From: Phycisphaerales bacterium
Lineage (GTDB): Bacteria > Planctomycetota > Phycisphaerae > Phycisphaerales > UBA1924
Assembly: GCA_025453375.1 (NCBI GenBank)
Contig: JALOQT010000006.1
Location: 1 to 13,481, forward strand
Length of the DNA: 13,481 nucleotides
Reading direction: 5' to 3'
This document shows positions 7,213-12,837 of this stretch, piece by piece (position 1 is the stretch's first letter; every line of letters starts with the position of its first letter). The notes below the pieces were generated by a model that made no database searches, was not told the origin of the DNA, and saw nothing but the letters and a program-made list of their open reading frames with translations. A program made the position numbers and the translations under genes.

Positions 7213-8190
7213 ATGCTGGCGATCGCCACGGACATGCTGACGCACGAGTACGCCGTTCGCGGCAAGAGCGCGATCGTCGGTGCCAGCGCAGGCGGGGCGG
7301 GGGGGCGTCGCCGAGCGATTGAGAATGTTTCCCTCACGGTGCCGGCGGGCAGCATCTATGGCTTCCTCGGCCCCAACGGCGCAGGCAAGACGACGACCAT
7401 CCGAGCCTTGATGGGCTTCATCCGGCCATCGGGCGGGCGCGCGACGGTGCTGGGGCTGGATGCATGGCGACAGACGCAGGCGATCAAAGCCCAGGTCGGC
7501 TATGTTCCGGGCGATGTGCGCCTGTGGCCGTGGTTGACGGCGCGAAAGACGATCACGCTCTTTGAGCGCGTCCGCGGCGTGGCGATGCAGGCGCGGGCCG
7601 AGACGCTCGCCCAGCGCCTGGGCCTGGACCTTCGTCTGCGCGTGCGATCGATGAGCAAGGGCACGCGCCAGAAGCTCGGCCTGATCCTGGCGATGGCCCA
7701 CGAGCCGAAACTCATGATCCTCGACGAGCCCAGCAGCGGGCTTGATCCCTTGGTGCAGGATGAACTCCGCGCGATCCTGCGCGAAGCCGCGGCGGGGGGC
7801 GCGACGGTCTTCCTCTCCAGCCACACGCTGGCCGAAGTTGAGGACCTCTGCCAGCGCGTCGCCATCGTCCGCCAGGGGCGGATCGTTGCTGATGATGACC
7901 TGCGAACGCTGCGTGCCCGCGCGGGCCACAGCGTGACGATCGAACTGGCCCCAGGCATGACGCTTGACGAATCTCGCCTGCCAGCGCGCCTGCGGCTGGA
8001 CCCCGTCGGCCCCAAGGCCACGGTGCGCACTGGTCTGCACACCAGCGCCGGCGGCGCCGCGCAGGACGCAGCGGACGTGCGCGAACTGCTGGCTTGGCTA
8101 AGCACGCTGCCGGGCGTGGTCGATGTCAGCATCACGCGGCCGGATCTGGAAACGCTCTTCCGCACGTATTACCAGGAGGCGGGGCGATGA
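7213..8190 (+). CDS. ABC-2 type transporter, ATP-binding subunit
   Basis: 325 residues. It powers the membrane partner encoded next (8187-9056), probably as an exporter. Walker A GPNGAGKT is at 53-60, the signature is the MSKGTRQKL variant (147-155), Walker B LMILDEP is at 167-173, the D-loop SGLDP at 175-179 and the switch histidine is H204. The Q-loop position reads GYVPGD instead of carrying glutamine, as in many drug/polymer-type ABC-2 ATPases. Residues 22-33 add a Gly/Ala-rich insert before the ABC core. The C-terminal 95 residues form the usual accessory domain ending LETLFRTYYQEAGR. The start at 7213 avoids a 31-bp overlap with the upstream gene and sits 7 nt after TACCCT. The stop overlaps the permease ATG (ATGA), which implies translational coupling. 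The substrate is unknown. Confidence 0.92.
   Translation: MLAIATDMLTHEYAVRGKSAIVGASAGGAGGRRRAIENVSLTVPAGSIYGFLGPNGAGKTTTIRALMGFIRPSGGRATVLGLDAWRQTQAIKAQVGYVPGDVRLWPWLTARKTITLFERVRGVAMQARAETLAQRLGLDLRLRVRSMSKGTRQKLGLILAMAHEPKLMILDEPSSGLDPLVQDELRAILREAAAGGATVFLSSHTLAEVEDLCQRVAIVRQGRIVADDDLRTLRARAGHSVTIELAPGMTLDESRLPARLRLDPVGPKATVRTGLHTSAGGAAQDAADVRELLAWLSTLPGVVDVSITRPDLETLFRTYYQEAGR
8174..8179 (+). promoter_or_regulatory. Strong Shine-Dalgarno site for the ABC permease
   Basis: AGGAGG, 7 nt before the ATG at 8187, inside the end of the ATPase gene. It decides the permease start and contrasts with the SD-less first genes of transcription units here. Confidence 0.85.
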
Positions 8191-9056
8191 GCAGCGTGCT
8201 GAAACTGGGCATGATCAACACGGGGCTGGTCCGCCGCGCTCTGGCTGAGATTCTGCCCTCGACGCTGTTGCTGGCGGGCCTCGCTGGCGGGCTGAGCTAC
8301 CTCTTTGGCTACGTCTTTCCGCGGATTCAGGAACGCATCATGAACCGCGGCGGGCCGACGGCGGCGATGCTCCGCTTCCGCCAGCAGTTCCTCGGTGATG
8401 ACGCGGCGATGGCCGTGCCGGCACAGATCGCCGCGGGCATTCACTGGAGCCACCCGGTCCTGCTGGCGCTGGTCCTTGCCCAGATCATCGTCGTCTGCAC
8501 GCGCGTGCCCGCCGGCGAGACTGAGCGCGGCACCATCGACCTGCTGATGGGTCTGCCCGTCACACGCTGGCAAATCTATATCTCCGAAACCATCGCCTGC
8601 ACGCTCGGGGCCTTGCTCGTCCTGCTGGCTGCGGGGGCGGGGGCCTATTTGGCGCGATCGACGGTCAAGCCGGAGTTTCTGGCCGCGTGGCCAGGCGTGC
8701 TGCGCGTGCTGCTGAACCTGGCGTGCCTGCAGATGGCCGTCATCGGCGTGGTGATGCTGCTGAGCACACTCTGCGAACGACGCGGACGCGCGGTGCTGGC
8801 GGGCGTGGCGATCATCCTGGCGTGGATCGTGCTGGAGTTCCTCGGCGGGCTCTGGGACCCGGCCAAGAAAATCGAATGGCTCAGCGCGATTCACTACTAC
8901 AAGCCGCTGTCGGTCATGCAGACCAAAGCCGCCCCCGACGCGATGTGGCTGACGACGCTGCCGCTGACGCACATGGCCATCCTGCTCGGCATCGCGCTGG
9001 TGGCATGGATCGGTGGCGGCCTGATCCTGGCGCGGCGCCCGCTGACGAGTGTCTGA
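8187..9056 (+). CDS. ABC-2 type transporter, permease subunit
   Basis: 289 residues with about six hydrophobic segments (roughly 20-40, 90-106, 133-154, 170-195, 204-222 and 262-283). It is the transmembrane partner of the ATPase encoded immediately upstream. The stretch VPAGETERGTIDLLMGLPVTRWQIY (about 109-133) is the cytoplasmic coupling region typical of ABC-2 permeases, between the second and third segments. A long extracytoplasmic loop (about 41-88) follows the first segment. The start is fixed by AGGAGG and the ATGA overlap; an earlier in-frame ATG at 8094 lies inside the ATPase gene and is rejected. After the stop comes a repeat-rich gap and a convergent gene. The cargo cannot be read from the sequence. 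Confidence 0.88.
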   Translation: MSSVLKLGMINTGLVRRALAEILPSTLLLAGLAGGLSYLFGYVFPRIQERIMNRGGPTAAMLRFRQQFLGDDAAMAVPAQIAAGIHWSHPVLLALVLAQIIVVCTRVPAGETERGTIDLLMGLPVTRWQIYISETIACTLGALLVLLAAGAGAYLARSTVKPEFLAAWPGVLRVLLNLACLQMAVIGVVMLLSTLCERRGRAVLAGVAIILAWIVLEFLGGLWDPAKKIEWLSAIHYYKPLSVMQTKAAPDAMWLTTLPLTHMAILLGIALVAWIGGGLILARRPLTSV

Positions 9057-9074
9057 CGCTGCGGAGGCCGCGAC

Positions 9075-9128
9075 GGGGATCAAGGGACGAGGGATCAAGG
9101 GATCGAGGGTTGGTATCGCTGCGCGACG
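9075..9128 (+). repeat. GATCAAG/GACGAGG repeats plus REP-like hairpin
   Basis: Imperfect 7-8 bp words (GATCAAGG, GACGAGG, GATCAAGG, GATCGAGG) at 9078-9109 run into a 24-bp unit at 9105-9128. Its core TGGTATCGCTGCGCGACG contains the hairpin TCGC-TGC-GCGA. An inverted copy matching at 22 of 24 bases is at 11630-11653. Confidence 0.7.
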
Positions 9129-9137
9129 CTGCTTCCT

Positions 9138-9159
9138 CTGATGCCCGATGGCTGATGCC
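9138..9159 (-). repeat. GGCATCA heptad repeat
   Basis: On the minus strand: GGCATCA, GCCATCG, GGCATCA, G. It uses the same word as the island at 11452-11480 and lies just beyond the stop of the gene at 9171-9929. Confidence 0.7.
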
Positions 9160-9170
9160 TTCTTCCCCCC

Positions 9171-9929
9171 TCACTTCCCCTTCCCGGCCCCCAGTACGCC
9201 AGCGGCCCACAGGACGATTGAGCAGCCGGTGGTGGCGGCGGCGTCGCTGGCGGCGCGGGCCAGCAGTGGTGGCAGGTGCAAGTTGGCCGGGTCGGTGGTG
9301 CTGAATGTTCGCCAGAAGAGATACGCCGCGAAGATCAGCCCTATCGGCACGCCGACGCACAGGTGGGCCGCGAGCGAGCCCGTCGCGACGCGGCCGGCGA
9401 AGAAGCCGCGTTGCTGCGCACGCATGATCAGCCACCCGAAGATCGCATATTGAATCGCTTTGGCGATGGCCAGTTCGGTGGCCCCGGGCGCGACGCTTGC
9501 CGCCGGCGCGCCGGCGCTGCTGACGCTCGCGGCGACGGTCTTCTGCACAGTCCGCGCTGTAGCCAACGCCGCGGGTGCGGCGAGCATCCCAGCCAGCGCA
9601 ACAGCGAGGCGGGCCGCGCCGGGGGTCACCATCGGGCCGGCCTTGGCCGCCATCGTGGCGATCGCCAGCGCCGAGCAGACGATGACCGACCAGGTGATCT
9701 TGCCGCAAACCTCCGCCAGCAGCGTGTTGGGCAGCATCCGCAGAATCACAATCACCACACCCTGGGCAACAAGCCCGAGCACGATGCTCATCCACGCGAC
9801 ATGCAGCATCCGTCGGGCCAGAACAGCGCGTGGTACAGGACGTGGGACGGCGCGTGGCTCGCCACTCGGCATTCCTGCGGAAACACTCTGCGGACCATCG
9901 CCAGGCGCGTGTTGTGCATCAGCGGTCAT
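9171..9929 (-). CDS. Multi-pass membrane protein of unknown function
   Basis: 252 residues. A hydrophilic Pro/Ala-rich N-terminus (1-40) precedes about six hydrophobic segments (approximately 43-63, 77-97, 104-124, 156-170, 184-206 and 226-246). A low-complexity Ala/Ser/Val linker lies at 131-150. The segment IMRAQQRGFFAGR (168-180) is a polar loop between segments 4 and 5 and the only distinctive motif. ATG 9929 is supported by TATGCT ending 6 nt before it; the next in-frame methionines (20, 41) would lose the polar N-terminus. The C-terminal GAGKGK and TGA stop lie in a TGAGGG repeat word. It is downstream of and on the same strand as the Gdx gene but separated by 137 bp of repeats and has its own promoter candidate. 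I do not recognise a family; composition and start signal support a real gene. Confidence 0.72.
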   Translation of the reverse strand: MTADAQHAPGDGPQSVSAGMPSGEPRAVPRPVPRAVLARRMLHVAWMSIVLGLVAQGVVIVILRMLPNTLLAEVCGKITWSVIVCSALAIATMAAKAGPMVTPGAARLAVALAGMLAAPAALATARTVQKTVAASVSSAGAPAASVAPGATELAIAKAIQYAIFGWLIMRAQQRGFFAGRVATGSLAAHLCVGVPIGLIFAAYLFWRTFSTTDPANLHLPPLLARAASDAAATTGCSIVLWAAGVLGAGKGK

Positions 9930-9935
9930 GCCAGC

Positions 9936-9941
9936 AGCATA
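9936..9941 (-). promoter_or_regulatory. Candidate -10 element of the 9171-9929 gene (leaderless)
   Basis: TATGCT on the minus strand, with a 6-nt spacer to the ATG at 9929. A possible -35 CTGACC lies at 9961-9966, but at a long 19-nt spacing. Confidence 0.45.
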
Positions 9942-9970
9942 CCGACTTGTGCCGGAAAGGGGTCAGGCTT

Positions 9971-10010
9971 GAGGGCCGGGGAGTGAGTGACGAGTGACGA
10001 GTGACGAGAA
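9971..10010 (+). repeat. GTGACGA heptad tandem repeat
   Basis: Three exact tandem copies of GTGACGA (9987-9993, 9994-10000, 10001-10007), preceded by degenerate GAGGGCC/GGGGAGT words. It is intergenic, between two minus-strand genes. Confidence 0.85.
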
Positions 10011-10028
10011 GATACCACACTCGCCCCG

Positions 10029-10066
10029 ATTGCCCATTGCCCATTGCCGGTTGCCCACTGCTCCCC
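10029..10066. repeat. ATTGCCC heptad tandem repeat
   Basis: Heptads ATTGCCC, ATTGCCC, ATTGCCG, GTTGCCC and ACTGCTC at 10029-10063, abutting the Gdx stop codon. It is a second heptad word only 20 bp from the GTGACGA array. Confidence 0.85.
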
Positions 10067-10396
10067 TCACGCCCCCTCCCCGGGCGACACCAGTTTCAAC
10101 CCCACGATCCCCACCGCGATCATCGCGATGCAGGCCCACTGCTTGCCGCTGACGGGCATCTTCAGCACCCAGGGCGACGCGACCGCCACGCCGACGGCCC
10201 CGATCCCGACCCACACGGCATACGCCGTCGCCGGCGGAATCACCTTCATCGCCCGCGCCAGCAGGAAAAAGCTCGCCAGCATCGCCGCCGCGGTGAACAC
10301 CGACGGCCACAGACGCGTCCACCCCTGGGTGCTGCGCAGACTCGTCGCCCAGATGACTTCCAACACGCCAGCGATGATCAGCAACGTCCAGGCCAT
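10067..10396 (-). CDS. gdx (sugE): SMR-family guanidinium exporter
   Basis: 109 residues, the normal length for small multidrug resistance proteins, with four membrane helices. Gdx proteins work as dual-topology dimers that export guanidinium in exchange for protons. The residues that mark the guanidinium subtype are all in place: E13 in GVLEVIWATSLR, S42, Y59 and W62 in TAYAVWVGIGAVG, with the STQGWTRLWPS loop after helix 1. A single gene, not a pair, fits a homodimer. ATG 10396 is chosen because it matches family N-termini (MAWxxLxIAGxLE); an in-frame extension to 10585 is low-complexity and unlike the family. The stop lies in the repeat word GTGAGGGG. No guanidine riboswitch is apparent upstream. 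It is divergent from the ExbB-type gene. Confidence 0.93.
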   Translation of the reverse strand: MAWTLLIIAGVLEVIWATSLRSTQGWTRLWPSVFTAAAMLASFFLLARAMKVIPPATAYAVWVGIGAVGVAVASPWVLKMPVSGKQWACIAMIAVGIVGLKLVSPGEGA

Positions 10397-10432
10397 GGGC
10401 AATCGTTGGCTTGGAGTGAGCGCGGCACGACG

Positions 10433-10453
10433 GTTGAAGGCTGAAGGTTGCCC
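10433..10453 (+). repeat. GTTGAAG heptad repeat
   Basis: Three 7-bp units: GTTGAAG, GCTGAAG, GTTGCCC. Confidence 0.6.
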
Positions 10454-10587
10454 GCAGGCGCGAAGGTCGCTCGGCGGTTGTCCAACTTCTGCATCCGAAT
10501 CGTCTGAAAACGCCTCAACGCGGTCAGGCCCGGCGCCCAAGGTCCGAGGTCTGCGCTCGAAACTGCGACACACCCAATCGACCACAC

Positions 10588-10636
10588 CCGCTCACCTCCC
10601 CCCGCCCCCCTCTCCCACGCCCACTCCCTCACCCCG
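10588..10636 (-). repeat. Degenerate GTGAGGG-type repeat island
   Basis: On the minus strand GGGGTGAGGGAGTGGGCG continues into G-rich 7-bp words up to GGTGAGCGGG. It is a diverged member of the GAGGG heptad family. Confidence 0.5.
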
Positions 10637-10654
10637 CGGCGGGCTGGCGGCCGA

Positions 10655-10660
10655 TACAGT
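10655..10660 (+). promoter_or_regulatory. Candidate -10 element of the exbB-like gene (leaderless)
   Basis: TACAGT, with a 7-nt spacer to the ATG at 10668, the same spacing as before the ABC ATPase. There is no Shine-Dalgarno sequence. Confidence 0.45.
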
Positions 10661-10667
10661 CTGCCGC

Positions 10668-11402
10668 ATGATTGCTCTTTCCTTTGAACCGGTGTGGTGT
10701 CTGGCGATGCAGGCGGCGTCGACGTCCGGCTCGGCGGCTTCGGCCGCGGCGGCTTCGGGTGGCACCAGTGTGCTGGACCTCTTCAAACAGAGCTTTGACG
10801 TCTTTACCGTCTTGCTGGTCATCGGGTCGCTCGCCGCGGGGACGGTGATCGTTCGGGCGATCATGGAGATTCGTGCCGCGCGGATCACGCCGGAGGACAG
10901 CGAGCGCCAGTTGCGCCGGCTGCTGGCCGATGGCAACCTCGATGGCGTCGAGAGCTTCGTCCAGCGCGACAACAGTTTCTACTCCCACGTGCTGCGCGCC
11001 GGGCTGGCAGCGCCGGCCTCGGGCGGGACGGATCGGGCGGCGATTCGCAACGCCGCCGAACTGGCCGCCAGCGAGCAGTGCGCTCGCTGGTTCCGCATCA
11101 TCGAGCCGCTGAATGTGATCGGCAACCTCGGCCCCCTGCTGGGCCTGGCGGGCACCGTCTGGGGCATGGTCATCGCGTTCAACGTCCTCTCGGCCTCCAG
11201 CGGGCAGGCCAACCCGGCGGACCTCTCCGGCGGCATCGCCAAGGCCCTCTTCCACACGCTGCTGGGACTGGTCGTCGCCATTCCGGCCTTGCTGGTCTTT
11301 GGCCTCTACCGCTCATACGTCGACCGCCTCTGCACCCGCGCGATGACCATCAGCGCTGAGATGGTCGAGGTAGTGTGTGACCTGCGGGGGGGGAAGGGGT
11401 GA
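10668..11402 (+). CDS. exbB-like: MotA/TolQ/ExbB-type proton channel protein
   Basis: 244 residues. It is predicted to form, with the ExbD partners downstream, an inner-membrane proton-driven motor that passes energy to envelope proteins. Three membrane segments are seen at about 43-65, 148-172 and 192-216, with a cytoplasmic domain (about 70-145) between the first two, as in ExbB/TolQ. The core motif IGNLGPLLGLAGTVWGMVIAF (151-171) and the third-helix stretch ALFHTLLGLVVAIPALLVFG (193-212) are characteristic. The N-terminal 35 residues are Ala/Ser-rich. The start is set by TACAGT 7 nt upstream; the frame stays open far upstream through repeat DNA, which is rejected as coding. The C-terminal GGKG and TGA lie in a TGAGGG repeat. 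The partner genes follow after 286 bp. No TonB or receptor gene is in the window. Confidence 0.92.
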   Translation: MIALSFEPVWCLAMQAASTSGSAASAAAASGGTSVLDLFKQSFDVFTVLLVIGSLAAGTVIVRAIMEIRAARITPEDSERQLRRLLADGNLDGVESFVQRDNSFYSHVLRAGLAAPASGGTDRAAIRNAAELAASEQCARWFRIIEPLNVIGNLGPLLGLAGTVWGMVIAFNVLSASSGQANPADLSGGIAKALFHTLLGLVVAIPALLVFGLYRSYVDRLCTRAMTISAEMVEVVCDLRGGKG

Positions 11403-11430
11403 GGGATGAGGGCCGAGGGCCGAGTGAAAA
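11396..11430 (+). repeat. GAGGG-type heptad repeat island, left arm
   Basis: GGGGTGAGGG (11396-11405, containing the exbB stop), then ATGAGGG, CCGAGGG and CCGAGTG heptads to 11426. It is nearly the inverse of 11649-11672. Confidence 0.8.
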
Positions 11431-11451
11431 GCCAAGAAGCGTCGGGAAGTA

Positions 11452-11480
11452 GACATCAGACATGAGGCATCAGGCATCAG
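11452..11480 (+). repeat. GGCATCA heptad tandem repeat
   Basis: Consecutive 7-bp units GACATCA, GACATGA, GGCATCA, GGCATCA, G. It shares its word with 9138-9159. Confidence 0.85.
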
Positions 11481-11629
11481 AAAACCTGAACCTTCGGAGG
11501 GCGAACCATGTTGGCGATGATCGATGACCTTGGCCGGGCAAGTTGAACTCCTGCCCACGAGGCGTTTTCCTCGACTCACGACTCACGTCTGTTCTCCAAC
11601 CGCACACCCACCACGACACTGAAACATCT

Positions 11630-11672
11630 CGTCGCGCAGCGACACCACCCCTCGGCCCTCGGCCCTCACCCC
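11630..11672 (-). repeat. REP-like hairpin unit joined to inverted GAGGG heptads
   Basis: On the minus strand, the exact 17-mer shared with 3797-3813 lies at 11656-11672, another CCGAGGG heptad at 11649-11655, then TGGTGTCGCTGCGCGACG. The GTCGC-TGC-GCGAC stem-loop is perfect here. Confidence 0.7.
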
Positions 11673-11688
11673 TGAAACCTCCTCCCCC

Positions 11689-12222
11689 ATGCGCCGCCGC
11701 TCGGCACTCAAGCCCGATGCCACCCATGAGCCCATCAACGTCACGCCGTTGATTGATGTCATCATGTGCTTGATCATCTTTTTCCTCATCGTCGGGAAGA
11801 TGGCCAATGACGAGCGGGCCCGCGTGCGGCTGCCGGCCAGCAGTGTCGGCTCGGGAGACAAGGACGCGGCGGCGCTGGTCGTCACGATCGTTGCCGATCC
11901 CGCCAGCGAGCTGCGCTGGGGAGGCGTGCCCGCACGCGTGCTCGTTGGCGGCAGGCAAGCGGTCGATCCGCGAAGTATCGAAGCGCTGCTGCGCGAACTG
12001 GGCACCGCGGCGATGAACGTGCCCGGAGCCGCCAGCGTGGCCGGCGCGGGCGGTGGTGGTGATCTGTCGCGCCTGCCAGTGATCATCCGGGCTGACCGCG
12101 GCTTGCCCTATGCCGCGATCGAGCCGACCCTTGCCGCCGCGGCGAACCTGGGCATCACCCGCGTGGACTACGCCACCGAGCGGGCGGCGACGAACACCAA
12201 CGGCGCGAGGGGCACGCCATGA
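11689..12222 (+). CDS. exbD-like: ExbD/TolR-type energy-transduction protein 1
   Basis: 177 residues. It is the one-pass partner of the ExbB-type channel. A short basic N-terminus (MRRRSALK) is followed by INVTPLIDVIMCLIIFFLIVGK (16-37), a membrane helix with the conserved proton-carrying aspartate D23 in the family motif NVTPLIDV. The periplasmic domain (about 40-165) ends in a compact alpha/beta fold (LPVIIRADRGLPYAAIEPTLAAAANLGITRVDYAT), typical of ExbD/TolR, with a Gly/Ala-rich linker at 118-130. It overlaps the next gene by ATGA. The upstream 40 bp are C-rich repeat with no Shine-Dalgarno sequence and no TAnnnT at leaderless spacing, so how it is translated is unclear; read-through from the exbB-like gene is likely. 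Confidence 0.9.
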   Translation: MRRRSALKPDATHEPINVTPLIDVIMCLIIFFLIVGKMANDERARVRLPASSVGSGDKDAAALVVTIVADPASELRWGGVPARVLVGGRQAVDPRSIEALLRELGTAAMNVPGAASVAGAGGGGDLSRLPVIIRADRGLPYAAIEPTLAAAANLGITRVDYATERAATNTNGARGTP

Positions 12223-12788
12223 GTTTCGGCCACGCGACCAGTGCGAGCAGTTCGTCCGGTGGCGGCTTTCGCCGTCGCACCGCGCGCGATGTGGCCACGC
12301 TGCACTACGGCCCCAACATGACCCCGATGGTCGATGTGGTCATGGTCATCCTCGTCTTTTTCATGGTCTCGGCCGCGTTCATCGGGCCGGAGTGGTTGCT
12401 CCGCGGGCTCGTGCCGCGGCAAGTCTCCGGCGCGGCGGCGGGTGCGAGCCAGACGCAAAGTCCATCAGCCGCGAACAACCCAAGTGCCGACCCGCTGGCC
12501 ACCAGCCCGGTGCGGTTCACGATTGATCTAGCGATCGCCCCGCCGCCGCGCGGCATCCTGGCCACCGGCGCGGGGGTGCGCGAGGGCAGCATCGACGCGG
12601 TGATGGAGGCCCTGGGCCGCCAGATCGCCGCCGCCGGCGGCACGCCCGACCAGATCGAAGTGCTCATCCGCCCCGGCCCGGGCGTGCCCTGGGGCCCGGT
12701 CGTCCGCGTGCACGAACTGGCCCGCAAGATGGGGATCGTGCGCGTCGGCCCGCAGACGGGCGGGGGCAGAGCGGCTGAGTCCAGATAG
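12219..12788 (+). CDS. exbD-like: ExbD/TolR-type energy-transduction protein 2
   Basis: 189 residues. It is a second, diverged ExbD. A Ser/Gly-rich cytoplasmic N-terminus (1-28) precedes YGPNMTPMVDVVMVILVFFMVSAAF (30-54), a membrane helix with the key aspartate D39. A Pro/Ser/Asn-rich linker (70-95) leads to the periplasmic domain (about 97-180), ending VRVHELARKMGIVRVG, the usual last helix and strand. The start is fixed by the ATGA overlap and by GAGGGG at 12207-12212, 6 nt upstream. Tandem, unequal ExbD copies with one ExbB suggest a heteromeric periplasmic dimer; that is an inference. It is convergent with the oxidase gene, with 49 bp between them. Confidence 0.9.
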   Translation: MSFGHATSASSSSGGGFRRRTARDVATLHYGPNMTPMVDVVMVILVFFMVSAAFIGPEWLLRGLVPRQVSGAAAGASQTQSPSAANNPSADPLATSPVRFTIDLAIAPPPRGILATGAGVREGSIDAVMEALGRQIAAAGGTPDQIEVLIRPGPGVPWGPVVRVHELARKMGIVRVGPQTGGGRAAESR

Positions 12789-12820
12789 CCAGATGGCCAG
12801 ATGGCCGCATGTCAGCATGG
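12779..12820 (+). repeat. CCAGATGG octad repeat in a convergent gap
   Basis: CCAGATAG, CCAGATGG, CCAGATGG, CCGCATGT, CAGCATGG: about 8-bp units that begin in the last codons of the second exbD-like gene (the C-terminal residues ESR) and fill the 49-bp gap. No T-run terminator is seen. Confidence 0.6.
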
Positions 12821-12837
12821 AGCGTTGAACTTCGTGT

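Larger units (their letters stand above)
10397..10667. other. Divergent gap between gdx and exbB-like genes
   Basis: 271 bp. It holds GTTGAAG/GCTGAAG/GTTGCCC heptads at 10433-10453 and a C-rich island at 10588-10636, which on the minus strand reads as GGTGAGG, GAGTGGG, CGTGGGA words. No gene, tRNA or known riboswitch is visible. The exbB-like promoter candidate is at its right end. Confidence 0.6.
11403..11688. other. Repeat-built spacer between exbB-like and exbD-like genes
   Basis: 286 bp without a supported gene. In order it holds GAGGG heptads, GACATCA/GGCATCA heptads (11452-11480), a 12-codon reading frame behind a good GGAGG site (11508-11546, coding status doubtful), a small CGAGG-CGTTTT-CCTCG hairpin near 11560-11578, GACTCAC heptads (about 11575-11588), the inverted REP-like hairpin (11630-11653) and inverted GAGGG heptads (11649-11672). 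Confidence 0.6.

Noticed and set aside
7036..8040. 334-codon open frame antisense to the ABC ATPase
   Set aside because: It opposes a gene with complete Walker motifs, and its composition is shadow-like.
9971..10063. CRISPR array
   Set aside because: The units are 7 bp with no spacers and there is no cas gene; this is tandem heptad repeat.
10397..10500. Mini-ykkC (guanidine-II) riboswitch before gdx
   Set aside because: ACGA-type sequences occur near 10402 and about 10500, but they are not in paired hairpin loops.
10397..10585. N-terminal extension of gdx to 10585
   Set aside because: SMR proteins begin at the MAWxxL segment; the extra 63 residues lack family resemblance.
10044..10667. Long in-frame extension upstream of the exbB-like gene
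   Set aside because: It runs antisense through gdx and through repeats; the TACAGT-7-ATG start and family length favour 10668.
11560..11580. Intrinsic terminator (CGAGG-CGTTTT-CCTCG hairpin)
   Set aside because: The stem is 5 bp and no T-run follows it.
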